DNA of 35,261 nucleotides. Source: an uncultured Pelagibacteraceae bacterium. Lineage in GTDB: Bacteria > Pseudomonadota > Alphaproteobacteria > Pelagibacterales > Pelagibacteraceae. Each line of letters opens with the position of its first letter. Within the stretch, counting starts at the first letter, position 1. Made by a program: the position numbers and the translations under genes. Shown piece by piece: positions 21,119 to 30,776 of the stretch. Location of the stretch: contig CACJLY010000011.1 of assembly GCA_902594335.1 (NCBI GenBank), forward strand, positions 1-35,261, written 5' to 3'. The notes beneath the pieces are model-generated. The model was given only the letters and a program-made list of their open reading frames with translations, was not told where the DNA came from and did not search any database.

Positions 21119-22570
21119 ATGACAATTAATTTTAAAGCACCAGACATAAAAGAGTTGAAGCCAAGAATACTAGTTCTTGGAATTGGAGGAGCAGGAGGTA
21201 ATGCAATTAATGGAATGATAGAGTCAGGTTTACAAGGAGTAGAGTTTATTGCTGTAAATACTGATGCACAAGATTTAAGACTAAGCCATGCACAAACCAA
21301 AATACAAATGGGATTAAATTTAACAAAAGGATTAGGTGCTGGAGCAAAATTAGATATAGGTGAAGCTGCTGCCGATGAGTCCTTAAATGAAATAGTTAAT
21401 GTTCTTCAAGGTTCTAACATGGTTTTCATAACTGCAGGAATGGGAGGTGGAACAGGAACTGGTGCTGCTCATGTTATTGCTCGTGCTGCAAAAGAATTAA
21501 ATATTCTAACAATTGGAGTTGTTACCTTACCTTTCTTATATGAAGGTCCTTCAAGAATGAGAAAAGCAAATCAAGGTCTTGAGGAATTAAGAAAACATGT
21601 AGATACTATAATTGTAGTTCCAAATCAAAATTTATTCAAAATTGCAAGTGAGCAAACAACATTTGAGGAATCTTTCTTGTTATCTAATGATGTATTAAAG
21701 CATGGAGTTCAAAGCATTACTGATCTTATGGTAAGACCTGGTTTAATAAATTTAGATTTTGCTGATGTTGAAACAGTAATGAGTTCGATGGGTAAGGCCA
21801 TGATGGGTACTGGTCAGGCTGAAGGTGAAGGTAGAGCAGTTAAGGCTGCAGAAATGGCTATAAGCAATCCTCTTATAGATGATTATACTTTAAAAGGTGC
21901 TAAAGGATTACTAGTCAATATCACTGGTGGAAAGGATCTTAAACTTTTTGAAGTAGATGAAGCTGTAAATAAAGTTAGAGCTGAAGTAGATCCAGAAGCA
22001 GAACTAATAATTGGAGCAATTACAGATGAGGATCTTGACGGATTAATGAGAGTTTCAATCGTAGCGACTTCTCTGGATGGACAACAACCAGAGCCGAAAT
22101 CAGTGATTAATATGGTTCATAGAATACAAAATAGAAATCCTGGATATTCTGATTTTTCGAATACAGGCTCTTCTCAAGCCTTTACATTCTCTAACCAAAA
22201 CAGCTCAATCATAACTAATGGGGCAAATGCCCTCAAAATCGAGGAAGAAGTAAAAGATGAGACTGAGAGCGAAGTATCATCTGATATTAGTGGTTCAGAA
22301 GAACTAGCAAGCACCACAGCTGTTGAAGAAGAAACGAAATCAGTTGAAAATGAGTTATCTACAGTTTCTGATAAATCAATTCAAACAGATCACAGCAACA
22401 CCTCTCCATCAAACGGATTAGATAACTTTAATTTTGATGAAGAAACACCAGAGCTGTTTAATTCTGATGGATCGGCTAATGAAACAGAGGAAGATATTTC
22501 TTTAACAACGGAAACAAGAGAAGAAGACGATTTAGAAATTCCAGCATTTTTGAGAAGACAAAAAAATTAA
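21119..22570 (+). CDS. ftsZ: Cell division GTPase FtsZ
   Basis: A 483-residue tubulin homologue that forms the division ring. All functional parts are present: G-I-G-G-A-G-G-N-A (nucleotide binding, near 21-29), the tubulin signature G109-G-G-T-G-T-G115, the T7 loop with N-L-D-F-A-D (GTP hydrolysis on the adjacent subunit), and the A-I-T-D-E-D C-terminal domain region. A long, strongly acidic Ser/Thr/Glu-rich linker (about 345-470) leads to the conserved C-terminal peptide [10 protein letters not shown], which binds FtsA and other partners. It therefore looks fully functional. Its position between mraZ and rsmH is unusual; whether another copy follows ftsA beyond the right edge cannot be seen. 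Confidence 0.98.
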   Translation: MTINFKAPDIKELKPRILVLGIGGAGGNAINGMIESGLQGVEFIAVNTDAQDLRLSHAQTKIQMGLNLTKGLGAGAKLDIGEAAADESLNEIVNVLQGSNMVFITAGMGGGTGTGAAHVIARAAKELNILTIGVVTLPFLYEGPSRMRKANQGLEELRKHVDTIIVVPNQNLFKIASEQTTFEESFLLSNDVLKHGVQSITDLMVRPGLINLDFADVETVMSSMGKAMMGTGQAEGEGRAVKAAEMAISNPLIDDYTLKGAKGLLVNITGGKDLKLFEVDEAVNKVRAEVDPEAELIIGAITDEDLDGLMRVSIVATSLDGQQPEPKSVINMVHRIQNRNPGYSDFSNTGSSQAFTFSNQNSSIITNGANALKIEEEVKDETESEVSSDISGSEELASTTAVEEETKSVENELSTVSDKSIQTDHSNTSPSNGLDNFNFDEETPELFNSDGSANETEEDISLTTETREEDDLEIPAFLRRQKN

Positions 22571-22588
22571 TGGTCTTCAATAAAATAA

Positions 22589-23584
22589 ATGAATGCCACC
22601 ATAAATCTGGAAAAGAAACATTTTCCAGTTCTGCTAAATGAATTAATTAGCATTATTTCCCCTCTTTATGGTGGCACATTTATTGACTGTACCTTTGGTC
22701 AAGGTGGATATTCAGAAAAAATTCTTGAGATTAAAAAAAATAATATTATTGCATTAGATAGGGACGAAGATGTCTTAAGTAGCGCATCAAAACTCCAAAA
22801 AAAATACAATAAAAGATTTAAATTTTATAATCTTAAATTTTCTCAATTAGATCAAATCAAATTAAAAGATCATAAAATAAAAGGGATAATTTTTGATTTA
22901 GGATATTCACTTAATCAAATTAAAAATTCTCAAAGAGGATTATCATTTTCTGATAAAGGAAAGCTTAATATGAAAATGGGGATAAATGATTTTTCAGCTA
23001 ATGAGATTATATCCAATATGAATGAAAATAACCTTACTAAAGTATTTAAAGTATTTGGTGATGAAAAATATTCAAAAAAAATAGCAAGAGAAATTGTAAA
23101 AAAAAGAAAAGATAAAACTATAAAAACTGAGGATTTAGTTCAAATTATTGATAATGTTAAAAAATATCAAAAAACAAAAATTCACAATTCGACTAAAGTT
23201 TTTCAGGCTTTAAGAATTTTAGTGAATAAAGAAATTAGTGAGTTAATAAATGGTTTAATTAATTCATTTAATATAATTCCTATAGGTGGCATAATAGCTG
23301 TAGTTAGTTTTCACTCAATAGAGGATAGAATCGTCAAATTTTTTTTTAAACACTATTCTGAGCAAAGAAATACTTCAAGGTATTTACCTGATTCAGAGGT
23401 TTCAGAAAGATGCTTTAAGTTAATAAATAAAAAACCTATTTTACCAAGTCCGAGTGAGATAAAGCAAAACCCACCTTCTAGATCAGCTAAATTACGGTAT
23501 GGAATTAAAACTAATGATAAATGTGATTTTAACGAATTTAGAGAAAAATTTAATAATTTAATTAATGTTGAGGATCTAAGATAA
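22589..23584 (+). CDS. rsmH: 16S rRNA (cytosine-N4)-methyltransferase RsmH
   Basis: A 331-residue SAM-dependent methyltransferase modifying C1402 (E. coli numbering) of 16S rRNA, formerly MraW. Motifs include H-F-P-V-L-L-N-E-L at the start, the SAM-binding D-C-T-F-G-Q-G-G-Y-S, A-L-D-R-D, D-L-G-Y-S-L-N-Q, S-F-H-S-I-E-D-R-I-V-K and a C-terminal P-P-S-R-S-A-K-L-R. It follows ftsZ by 18 bases and precedes ftsL by 4. Confidence 0.97.
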   Translation: MNATINLEKKHFPVLLNELISIISPLYGGTFIDCTFGQGGYSEKILEIKKNNIIALDRDEDVLSSASKLQKKYNKRFKFYNLKFSQLDQIKLKDHKIKGIIFDLGYSLNQIKNSQRGLSFSDKGKLNMKMGINDFSANEIISNMNENNLTKVFKVFGDEKYSKKIAREIVKKRKDKTIKTEDLVQIIDNVKKYQKTKIHNSTKVFQALRILVNKEISELINGLINSFNIIPIGGIIAVVSFHSIEDRIVKFFFKHYSEQRNTSRYLPDSEVSERCFKLINKKPILPSPSEIKQNPPSRSAKLRYGIKTNDKCDFNEFREKFNNLINVEDLR

Positions 23585-23588
23585 TTAA

Positions 23589-23894
23589 ATGAAAAAATTA
23601 TTTTTTTTTACACCTATAATATTTTTAATATTAGCAACAACTTTAACTAAAAATTCAACAAAAAAACTTGATAATGAAATTTTTCAATTAAAAGAAAATA
23701 TTAGAATATTAGAAAATCAATATGAACTGAGTTTACTTGATTATAGTATTTTAACTTCACCAAAAAAATTAATGGAGTATCAACAATTTTATTTTGAAGA
23801 TAAATTGGTTCAAAAGAAAATAGAAAATCTAAATAAAATTGAATTTTTAAATGATAAATTAAAAATTAATAAATTGGTAAAAATTGATGAGTGA
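23589..23894 (+). CDS. ftsL: FtsL-like septal protein
   Basis: A 101-residue bitopic protein: basic start M-K-K, one transmembrane segment (about residues 4-20), then a coiled-coil-forming region (K-K-L-D-N-E-I-F-Q-L-K-E-N-I-R-I-L-E) and the L-D-Y-S-I-L-T-S-P-K-K-L-M-E-Y block, which corresponds to the LxxEWxxLTxPxRL-like motif of FtsL. FtsL joins FtsB and FtsQ in the periplasm to activate FtsWI. Sequence conservation is low in this family, so the position between rsmH and ftsI is a large part of the evidence. The end overlaps ftsI by 8 bases. Confidence 0.85.
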   Translation: MKKLFFFTPIIFLILATTLTKNSTKKLDNEIFQLKENIRILENQYELSLLDYSILTSPKKLMEYQQFYFEDKLVQKKIENLNKIEFLNDKLKINKLVKIDE

Positions 23895-25539
23895 ATCAAA
23901 TAATCACTCTCAAAGTTCTGATAAATTCGATGATAGCTTTTCATTTAAAGAAAATAAGTCATATCTAAAAATTTCTTTTGAGAGAATTGCATTTATTTTT
24001 TTTGTATTTTTTATTTTAGCAATTGTTTTTTCATCTAAAATAATATTATTGAGCATAAAAAAAATTCCAGAAATTCAAAAAATAGTTAAAAAAGATAATT
24101 TCAGATCTAGTATTTTAGATAATGAGGGAAATATTTTGGCCAAAAGTGTTCCAGTAGTTAATATAGGGATTAATCCTAATTTAGTAATTAATAAAGAAAA
24201 ATTATTAATCTCCCTTAAGTTAATTTTTCCTAATAAAAGTTTTGATAAGGAAATGTATGGAAAAAAATTCTTTTATGTAAAAAAAAAAATAAGTCCTAGA
24301 AAACTAGAACAAGTTTTACTTTTGGGTGATAAATCCTTTATTCAAGAGGATGGCATAGCAAGGGTTTATCCTAATGAAAATTTATTCAGTCATGTAATTG
24401 GTCAAATTGATAATGATAATAATGGTATATCAGGGATTGAAAAAACTTTTGATTATGAGCTCACTAGCAGAAAGGAACCTTTAGCATTAACTCTTGATAA
24501 AGATCTACAATATTTGATTAAAGAAGAGTTATCAAAATCTAAAGATATATTTCGAAATATTGGAAGTGCTGCAATTTTAATGGATATTAATAATGGAAAT
24601 ATCTTATCTATGGTGTCTCTTCCAGACTTTGATCTTAATAAAAGAGAAAAAATAAATGACGTAAAATATATTAATAGAGCAACAAAAGGTGTTTATGAAT
24701 TTGGATCTGTTTTTAAAACATTTACTTTGGCTGCGGGTTTACAATACAATGTTGTTGAACCAGAAACAAAATTTGAAAACCTAAAAAAAAGAATTACGTG
24801 TGCAGGAAATTCTATATCTGAATATGATGATAAAATACCATCAGATTTAACTGCAGAAGAGATTCTTATTAGATCAGGAAATATTGGATCAGTTAGAATA
24901 GCTGAAAAAGTTGGTATTGAAAATTACAATGAGTTTCTTCAAACTATTGGAATTATATCAAATCTAGAATTCGATATACAAGAAGTAGGAACGACCCAAT
25001 TAGGCAGATGGGGTAAATGTAAACTTGCAACAGTTGCATTTGGTCATGGGATAGCAACAACTTTACTACAACTTTCAAAAGGCTATTCAATTATAAGTAA
25101 TGGAGGGTATGAAATAACACCTACATTGTTAGAGAAGAAAAAATTACAAAGACAAAGAATACTTAATGAAAACTTATCAGACATAATAAATCCTATTCTT
25201 AGAAAAATTGTATCCACTAAAGAAGGAACAGCAGGTTTTGCCAATGTGAAAGGTTACGAAATAGGAGGGAAAACTGGAACTGCTGATCAACCCTCAAAGG
25301 GTGGATATTCTAAAAAAAAAATTAATACCTTTGCCTCAGTTTTTCCAACCTCAAATCCAAAATTTGTATTAGCAGTAATGTTGGATGAACCTAAAGCAAA
25401 TAGAGAATTTGTCTATCATTACAGAGACGAAAGATATCCTTACAAAGGCAATTGGAGGAATACAGCTGGTTGGACTACTGTGTGGGTGACAGGTCAGATA
25501 ATGGATAAAATCGGGCCAATTTTAGCCACAAAATATTAA
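23887..25539 (+). CDS. ftsI: Peptidoglycan D,D-transpeptidase FtsI (PBP3)
   Basis: A 550-residue class B penicillin-binding protein that cross-links septal peptidoglycan. A cytoplasmic tail of about 30 residues and one transmembrane helix (about 32-55) precede the dimerisation domain and the transpeptidase domain. Active-site motifs are Ser274-V-F-Lys277 (SxxK), Ser330-G-Asn332 (SxN) and Lys462-T-G464 (KTG, followed by T). The ATG at 23887 was used; the preceding in-frame TTG adds only one codon. It overlaps ftsL by 8 bases and is followed by murE-murF after 11 bases. Confidence 0.97.
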   Translation: MSESNNHSQSSDKFDDSFSFKENKSYLKISFERIAFIFFVFFILAIVFSSKIILLSIKKIPEIQKIVKKDNFRSSILDNEGNILAKSVPVVNIGINPNLVINKEKLLISLKLIFPNKSFDKEMYGKKFFYVKKKISPRKLEQVLLLGDKSFIQEDGIARVYPNENLFSHVIGQIDNDNNGISGIEKTFDYELTSRKEPLALTLDKDLQYLIKEELSKSKDIFRNIGSAAILMDINNGNILSMVSLPDFDLNKREKINDVKYINRATKGVYEFGSVFKTFTLAAGLQYNVVEPETKFENLKKRITCAGNSISEYDDKIPSDLTAEEILIRSGNIGSVRIAEKVGIENYNEFLQTIGIISNLEFDIQEVGTTQLGRWGKCKLATVAFGHGIATTLLQLSKGYSIISNGGYEITPTLLEKKKLQRQRILNENLSDIINPILRKIVSTKEGTAGFANVKGYEIGGKTGTADQPSKGGYSKKKINTFASVFPTSNPKFVLAVMLDEPKANREFVYHYRDERYPYKGNWRNTAGWTTVWVTGQIMDKIGPILATKY

Positions 25540-25550
25540 GAGCGTAAACC

Positions 25551-28397
25551 ATGTTACTTAAAGACTACTTTCCAAATTTAGATAAAAAATATCATAAATT
25601 AAGTTTTAAAGGGATAGCTTTTAATTCTAAAAAAGTTAAAGAAGGGTATATTTTTTTTGCATTTAAAGGGAACAATACTGATGGAAACTTGTTTATAAAT
25701 GAAGCGATTAAAAATGGATCAAAAATAATAATCACTGACAAATTAAAGACGAGTATTCGGAAAAATAATATTTTATTTTTAAAAGATAAAAACCCTAGAA
25801 ATTTATTAGCTACATTTAGCTCTAAAATATTTAGTAAAAAACCAAAAAATTTAATAGCTGTAACGGGGACAAATGGTAAATCATCTATAGCAAATTTTTA
25901 TTTTCAAATTTTAACTCTTAATGGAATTAAAGCAGCCTCAATTGGAACATTGGGTGTCAAAGGTTTAAATATAAAAAAAAATTTTTCAAATACCACTTTT
26001 GATACCATCCAATTAAATAAAATTTTGGAGAAATTAAAAAAAAAAAAAATTGAAAACGTTATTTTAGAAGCATCAAGTCATGGGTTATATCAAAATAGAT
26101 TAGATGGATTAGAATTCGATACTGGTATATTTACGAATTTAACAAGAGATCATTTGGATTATCACAAAACCTTTAAAAATTATTTGAATTCAAAATTAAT
26201 ATTATTTAAAAAATTATTGAAAAAAAAGTCTAATGCTATTTATGATGATGAATTAAAAATTTCATCAAACTTAAATAAAATTACTAAATATAATAAAATA
26301 AAAAGATTTACATTAGGAAACTCCAAATCAAGTTTTACAATAATCAATCATCAATTTTTAAAAGATGAACAGAAAATAACATTTACATTTGATAAACGAA
26401 AATACTCTTTTTCAACTAATTTAATTGGAAGTATTCAAATTAAAAATTTACTTATGGCAATCATGGCAGCAATGAAAAGTAAAATTTTATTAGAAAAAAT
26501 TTTAAAAATTGTACAAAAAATAAAGCCAGTAAATGGAAGATTAGAAAAGGTAGGAAACCTTCATAATAATGGAATTGTTATCCTTGATTATGCTCACACA
26601 CCAGATGCTTTAAGGAGCTGTATTAAAAATGTGAAGGAACAATTTAAATTACGTAAAATTAATCTAGTATTTGGATGTGGAGGTGAGAGAGATAAACCCA
26701 AAAGAAAGATAATGGGAAATATTGCGAATAGATACTGTGATAAAATATTTTTAACAGACGATAACCCAAGAAGTGAAGATCCAAATAAAATAAGAAGAGA
26801 TGTCAAATCTAATATTGCAAAGAGTAAAGTAATAGAAATACCATCAAGAGAGAGAGCAATAAAATCTGCAATTTTGGATATTAAGTCAAACGAGGTAGTT
26901 ATTGTTGCTGGAAAAGGTCATGAAGTCTATCAAGAATATGAGTATAAAAAGTTCTTTTCAGATAAAAAATGTATTGAAAAATTTATTAAGATTAAAAATA
27001 AATCTTTAAATAAAAATTGGAAATCAAATATTGTTTCAGAGATAACTAAAAAGAAAATAGAAAAAAATATTATTATTAATGAAGCTTCAATTGATTCAAG
27101 AAAAACAAAAAAAAATAATATTTTCTTTGGTATTAAGGGAAAAAACTTTGATGGAAACAAATTTGTTAATCAAGCTTTTAAAAATGGAGCCTCTATTTCA
27201 ATTAATGAAAATAAAAAAAAAAATAAATTAAGAAATGATTTATATGTAAAAAACTCATTAAAAACACTTTCAGAAGTTGCCAACATGGTAAGAGTATCAT
27301 CTAATATTTCCTCTATAGCAATTACAGGATCATCAGGTAAAACATCTTTAAAGGAGATGTTGGGGCAAATGATGAATAAAATATGCCAAACATCCTATTC
27401 AAAAAAATCTTTTAATAACAAGTATGGAGTACCAATTTCTTTATTCAACATAAATTATAAAGATAAAATTGGTATCTTTGAAGTTGGGATGGATAAGAAA
27501 GGAGAGATAGATTTTTTAACTAAAATAATAATGCCCAATGTTGGAGTTATTACTAATATTTCATATGCACATATTAAAAACTTTAAAAATTTAAAAGGTA
27601 TAGCTAATGCTAAATCAGAAATAATTAACAACATCGTTGAACATGGATCGATTATATTAAATGCTGATGATAGATTTTTTAAATTTTTTAAATCTAAATC
27701 GATAAAAAGAAAATTACGAATAATTTCATTTGGTATAAAAAATAAATCAGATGTAAGTTTGACTAAAATAAAAAAAGGAAAATTTAGTTCTGTTATTTAT
27801 ATAAAAAATAATGAAAAAATATTAAAATTTACTATTAAAAAAAATTTAGAAAATTATATTTATAATATTTTGTCAACTTTAGCAGTAATCTCTCTTTACT
27901 TTAATTTAGAAAAATTAGATAAGTTTTTTTTTAATGACTATCAGTTTCCAGTAGGTAGGGGAGATCTAAGTATAATTAAGTTACAAAAAAAAAGAATTAA
28001 TCTAATAGATGAAAGTTATAATTCTAACCCCTTGTCTCTTCAATTCGCATTAAATAAATTAAATAGCTTAAATACTAAATCTAAAAGAAAATTAATTTTA
28101 TTGGGGGATATGCTGGAGCTTGGTAAATATTCTAAAAAGCTTCACATAGAAGCCGCCAAGCGCATTAATGACTCCAAAATTGATAAAGTTTATGTATATG
28201 GCGAGGACATTATTGAGACATTTAACAAAATTAAACCACAAAAAAGCGGAAAAATATTAAATTCAAAAAAAGATATCTTAAATTTTATGATAAATGATAT
28301 TAAGAATGACGAATATTTAATGATAAAGGGTTCCAACTCCACAGGTTTAAATAAAATAAGTCAAAGTTTAAAAGTAGGCAAAATAAATGCTTTTTAG
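25551..28397 (+). CDS. murEF: Fused MurE-MurF ligase (bifunctional)
   Basis: One uninterrupted 948-residue frame joins two Mur ligases. Residues 1 to about 480 are MurE: N-terminal UDP-binding domain, ATP loop V-T-G-T-N-G-K-S-S (near 104-112), D-H-L-D-Y-H, and D-N-P-R-S-E (near 403), the motif associated with adding meso-diaminopimelate. From about 490 onward is MurF: I-D-S-R-K and F-F-G-I-K-G-K-N-F-D-G in its N-domain, a second ATP loop T-G-S-S-G-K-T-S (near 591) and D-E-S-Y-N-S-N-P (near 818). Together they would add mDAP and then D-Ala-D-Ala to the UDP-MurNAc-dipeptide. A run of 14 A lies in the MurE part (26036-26049). The end overlaps mraY by 11 bases. Confidence 0.96.
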   Translation: MLLKDYFPNLDKKYHKLSFKGIAFNSKKVKEGYIFFAFKGNNTDGNLFINEAIKNGSKIIITDKLKTSIRKNNILFLKDKNPRNLLATFSSKIFSKKPKNLIAVTGTNGKSSIANFYFQILTLNGIKAASIGTLGVKGLNIKKNFSNTTFDTIQLNKILEKLKKKKIENVILEASSHGLYQNRLDGLEFDTGIFTNLTRDHLDYHKTFKNYLNSKLILFKKLLKKKSNAIYDDELKISSNLNKITKYNKIKRFTLGNSKSSFTIINHQFLKDEQKITFTFDKRKYSFSTNLIGSIQIKNLLMAIMAAMKSKILLEKILKIVQKIKPVNGRLEKVGNLHNNGIVILDYAHTPDALRSCIKNVKEQFKLRKINLVFGCGGERDKPKRKIMGNIANRYCDKIFLTDDNPRSEDPNKIRRDVKSNIAKSKVIEIPSRERAIKSAILDIKSNEVVIVAGKGHEVYQEYEYKKFFSDKKCIEKFIKIKNKSLNKNWKSNIVSEITKKKIEKNIIINEASIDSRKTKKNNIFFGIKGKNFDGNKFVNQAFKNGASISINENKKKNKLRNDLYVKNSLKTLSEVANMVRVSSNISSIAITGSSGKTSLKEMLGQMMNKICQTSYSKKSFNNKYGVPISLFNINYKDKIGIFEVGMDKKGEIDFLTKIIMPNVGVITNISYAHIKNFKNLKGIANAKSEIINNIVEHGSIILNADDRFFKFFKSKSIKRKLRIISFGIKNKSDVSLTKIKKGKFSSVIYIKNNEKILKFTIKKNLENYIYNILSTLAVISLYFNLEKLDKFFFNDYQFPVGRGDLSIIKLQKKRINLIDESYNSNPLSLQFALNKLNSLNTKSKRKLILLGDMLELGKYSKKLHIEAAKRINDSKIDKVYVYGEDIIETFNKIKPQKSGKILNSKKDILNFMINDIKNDEYLMIKGSNSTGLNKISQSLKVGKINAF

Positions 28398-29472
28398 TCT
28401 ATTTTCTAACCTAGTTGAAATTTTTAGTTTTCTTAATGTTTTTAAATATTTAACTGTCAGAACTGGTCTATCAATGTTTACATCGATGGTAGTAGTTTTT
28501 TTAGTTGGCGGACCACTTATAAATTATTTTTCTACACATCAAATTCATGACCCAATTAGAGAAGATGGGCCTAGTGAGCATATAGTTAAAAAAATTGGAA
28601 CTCCTACCATGGGAGGTCTTATGATATTACTAGGTATTTTCTCAGGAGTTATTTTATGGGGTGATTTTACGAATACCTATAACTGGTTCTTACTTTATAT
28701 AGTTGGATCTTTTGGGTTGCTTGGAGCTTATGATGACTATCAAAAAATAAAAAAAAATAATTCAAATGGTATAAGCTCAAAAACAAAGATTATAATTCAA
28801 ATTATTTTAGCATTATGTGGAATATTTATATTGTATTTTTATAGCGGGTCAAATGAACTACAAAACCTATATTTTCCATTTTTTAAAAACTTAATAATTA
28901 ATTTAGGATGGTTTTTCATTCCATTTTATTTATTTGTTATTGTAGGATCATCAAATGCAGTTAACTTGACTGATGGACTAGATGGTTTAGCTACAGTGCC
29001 AGTAATATTAGTTGCAGCATGTTTTGCTTTTATTAGTTATGTAACAGGAAATATAGTATTTTCAGGATATTTACAAATAACATACATTGAAGGAGTAGGA
29101 GAAGCATCAATTTTTTGTGGGGCAATTATCGGATCTTGTTTAGGTTTTTTGTGGTTTAATGCACCACCCGCCAAGATATTTATGGGTGATACAGGTTCAT
29201 TAGCTTTAGGAGGATCTTTGGGGGCAGTAGGTATTATTACAAAACATGAAATCGTTCTAGCAATTACGGGTGGATTGTTTGTGTTAGAAGCTATTTCTGT
29301 GATTGCTCAAGTGATATCATTTAAACTTACCGGAAAAAGGATTTTTAAAATGGCACCTATACACCATCATTTTGAAAAAAAGGGCTGGCCAGAGTCTACT
29401 GTCGTTATTAGATTTTGGATCATATCAATTATCTTAGCAATGATAGGTTTAGCAACATTAAAACTAAGATAA
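28387..29472 (+). CDS. mraY: Phospho-MurNAc-pentapeptide transferase MraY
   Basis: A 361-residue polytopic inner-membrane enzyme that transfers phospho-MurNAc-pentapeptide to undecaprenyl phosphate, giving lipid I. Signature parts are P-T-M-G-G-L-M near the N-terminus, the D-D-Y-Q-K catalytic aspartates, N-A-V-N-L-T-D-G-L-D-G-L-A, F-M-G-D-T-G-S-L-A-L-G-G, and M-A-P-I-H-H-H-F-E-K-K-G-W-P-E. About ten hydrophobic helices are visible. Length is typical. The start overlaps the end of murEF, and its TAA shares a base with the murD ATG. Confidence 0.98.
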   Translation: MLFSLFSNLVEIFSFLNVFKYLTVRTGLSMFTSMVVVFLVGGPLINYFSTHQIHDPIREDGPSEHIVKKIGTPTMGGLMILLGIFSGVILWGDFTNTYNWFLLYIVGSFGLLGAYDDYQKIKKNNSNGISSKTKIIIQIILALCGIFILYFYSGSNELQNLYFPFFKNLIINLGWFFIPFYLFVIVGSSNAVNLTDGLDGLATVPVILVAACFAFISYVTGNIVFSGYLQITYIEGVGEASIFCGAIIGSCLGFLWFNAPPAKIFMGDTGSLALGGSLGAVGIITKHEIVLAITGGLFVLEAISVIAQVISFKLTGKRIFKMAPIHHHFEKKGWPESTVVIRFWIISIILAMIGLATLKLR

Positions 29473-30776
29473 TGAATGAAAAAAAAATTTATTTTAAAAA
29501 TAAAAAAATTTTAATTTATGGTTTTGGAAAGTCTGGTACTGCTTGTTTTAATTTTTTAAAAAAAAATAATATCTGTAAAATTTTTGATGATAATAAAAAT
29601 AATATTTCAGCAAAGTATAAAAAAAAATTAATAAATATTCATAAATTATCTTCTTTAAATTTTGATTTTATTGTTTTAAGCCCAGGTATAGACATTAAGA
29701 AATGTAAAATTTGTAATTATTTGAAAAAAAATAGTTCTAAAATTATTACAGAGCTTGATATATTTGCCTTAAGCTATCCAAATATAAATAAAATTACAAT
29801 TACTGGAACAAATGGTAAATCGACTACTTCGAAACTACTCTATGAGGTTCTTAAAAATAATAAGAAGGACGTAAGATTAACTGGTAATATTGGATATCCC
29901 ATATTAATGGAGAGAAAAATTAAAAATAATACAATTTTTGTAATTGAGGCATCCTCTTATCAACTTGATTATAGCAAATACTATAGATCTAAATACTCAA
30001 TTATACTTAATTTGAGCCCAGATCATTTAGAAAGACATGGGTCATTCAAAAATTATGTTGAAGCAAAATTTAAAATTATAAAATCACAAAGCAACAATGA
30101 CATTACTTTTATAGATAACGAAAATAAATCTTTAAAAGAATTAGTTAAAAAAAACAAAATTAAATCAAAAATAATTAAAATTGATCATTTTGAAAATAAA
30201 AAATATTGTAAACAAGTAGATAATATCTACTTTAATAATTCCAGTAATGAAAAAAATCTTAGCTTCGTTCTCAGTATTGCCAAGGTATTAAAACTCAATC
30301 TAAAAACAGTTATAAATACCGCAAATAAATTTAAAGGGTTAGATTATAGACAACAAGTAATCTATAAATCGAAAAAATTATTAATTATAAACGACTCAAA
30401 ATCTACTAGTTTTTCATCGACAGCCCCATTACTTGAAAGTTATGAAAATATATATTGGATATTGGGAGGACTTGCTAAAAAGGGAGATAAACTCAAACTT
30501 AAAAAAAAATATGTTTCAAATATAAGAGCTTATGTTTATGGAAAAGATAGAAATTTTTTGATCAATTCACTTCCTATTAAAATTTCTTGTACGTCTTCTG
30601 CAACGCTCAAAGAAGTTATGAAAAATTTAAATAATAATATTAAAAATGACAATTCTAAAAAAGTAATTCTTTTTAGCCCGTGTGCAGCTTCTTTTGATCA
30701 GTTCAAAAACTTTGAGCAAAGGGGAAATTTTTTTAACAAGATTGTAAAAGTTATGCTTAAAAAAATTAAAAAATGA
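29472..30776 (+). CDS. murD: UDP-MurNAc-L-alanine:D-glutamate ligase MurD
   Basis: A 434-residue cytoplasmic ligase adding D-Glu to UDP-MurNAc-L-Ala. The N-terminal Rossmann-like domain has I-Y-G-F-G-K-S-G-T-A; V-L-S-P-G-I follows; the ATP loop T-G-T-N-G-K-S-T is near 110; E-A-S-S-Y-Q-L, N-L-S-P-D-H-L-E-R-H and N-D-S-K-S-T mark the active site; F-S-P-C-A-A-S-F-D-Q-F closes the C-domain. An in-frame ATG at 29415 lies inside mraY and would add 19 unrelated residues, so the ATG at 29472 (one-base overlap, TAATG) was chosen. It overlaps ftsW by 4 bases. Confidence 0.97.
   Translation: MNEKKIYFKNKKILIYGFGKSGTACFNFLKKNNICKIFDDNKNNISAKYKKKLINIHKLSSLNFDFIVLSPGIDIKKCKICNYLKKNSSKIITELDIFALSYPNINKITITGTNGKSTTSKLLYEVLKNNKKDVRLTGNIGYPILMERKIKNNTIFVIEASSYQLDYSKYYRSKYSIILNLSPDHLERHGSFKNYVEAKFKIIKSQSNNDITFIDNENKSLKELVKKNKIKSKIIKIDHFENKKYCKQVDNIYFNNSSNEKNLSFVLSIAKVLKLNLKTVINTANKFKGLDYRQQVIYKSKKLLIINDSKSTSFSSTAPLLESYENIYWILGGLAKKGDKLKLKKKYVSNIRAYVYGKDRNFLINSLPIKISCTSSATLKEVMKNLNNNIKNDNSKKVILFSPCAASFDQFKNFEQRGNFFNKIVKVMLKKIKK

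Noticed and set aside
26036..26049. Programmed frameshift site between MurE and MurF
   Set aside because: The tract is inside the MurE domain and the zero frame is open through both domains, so no shift is needed to make the fusion.
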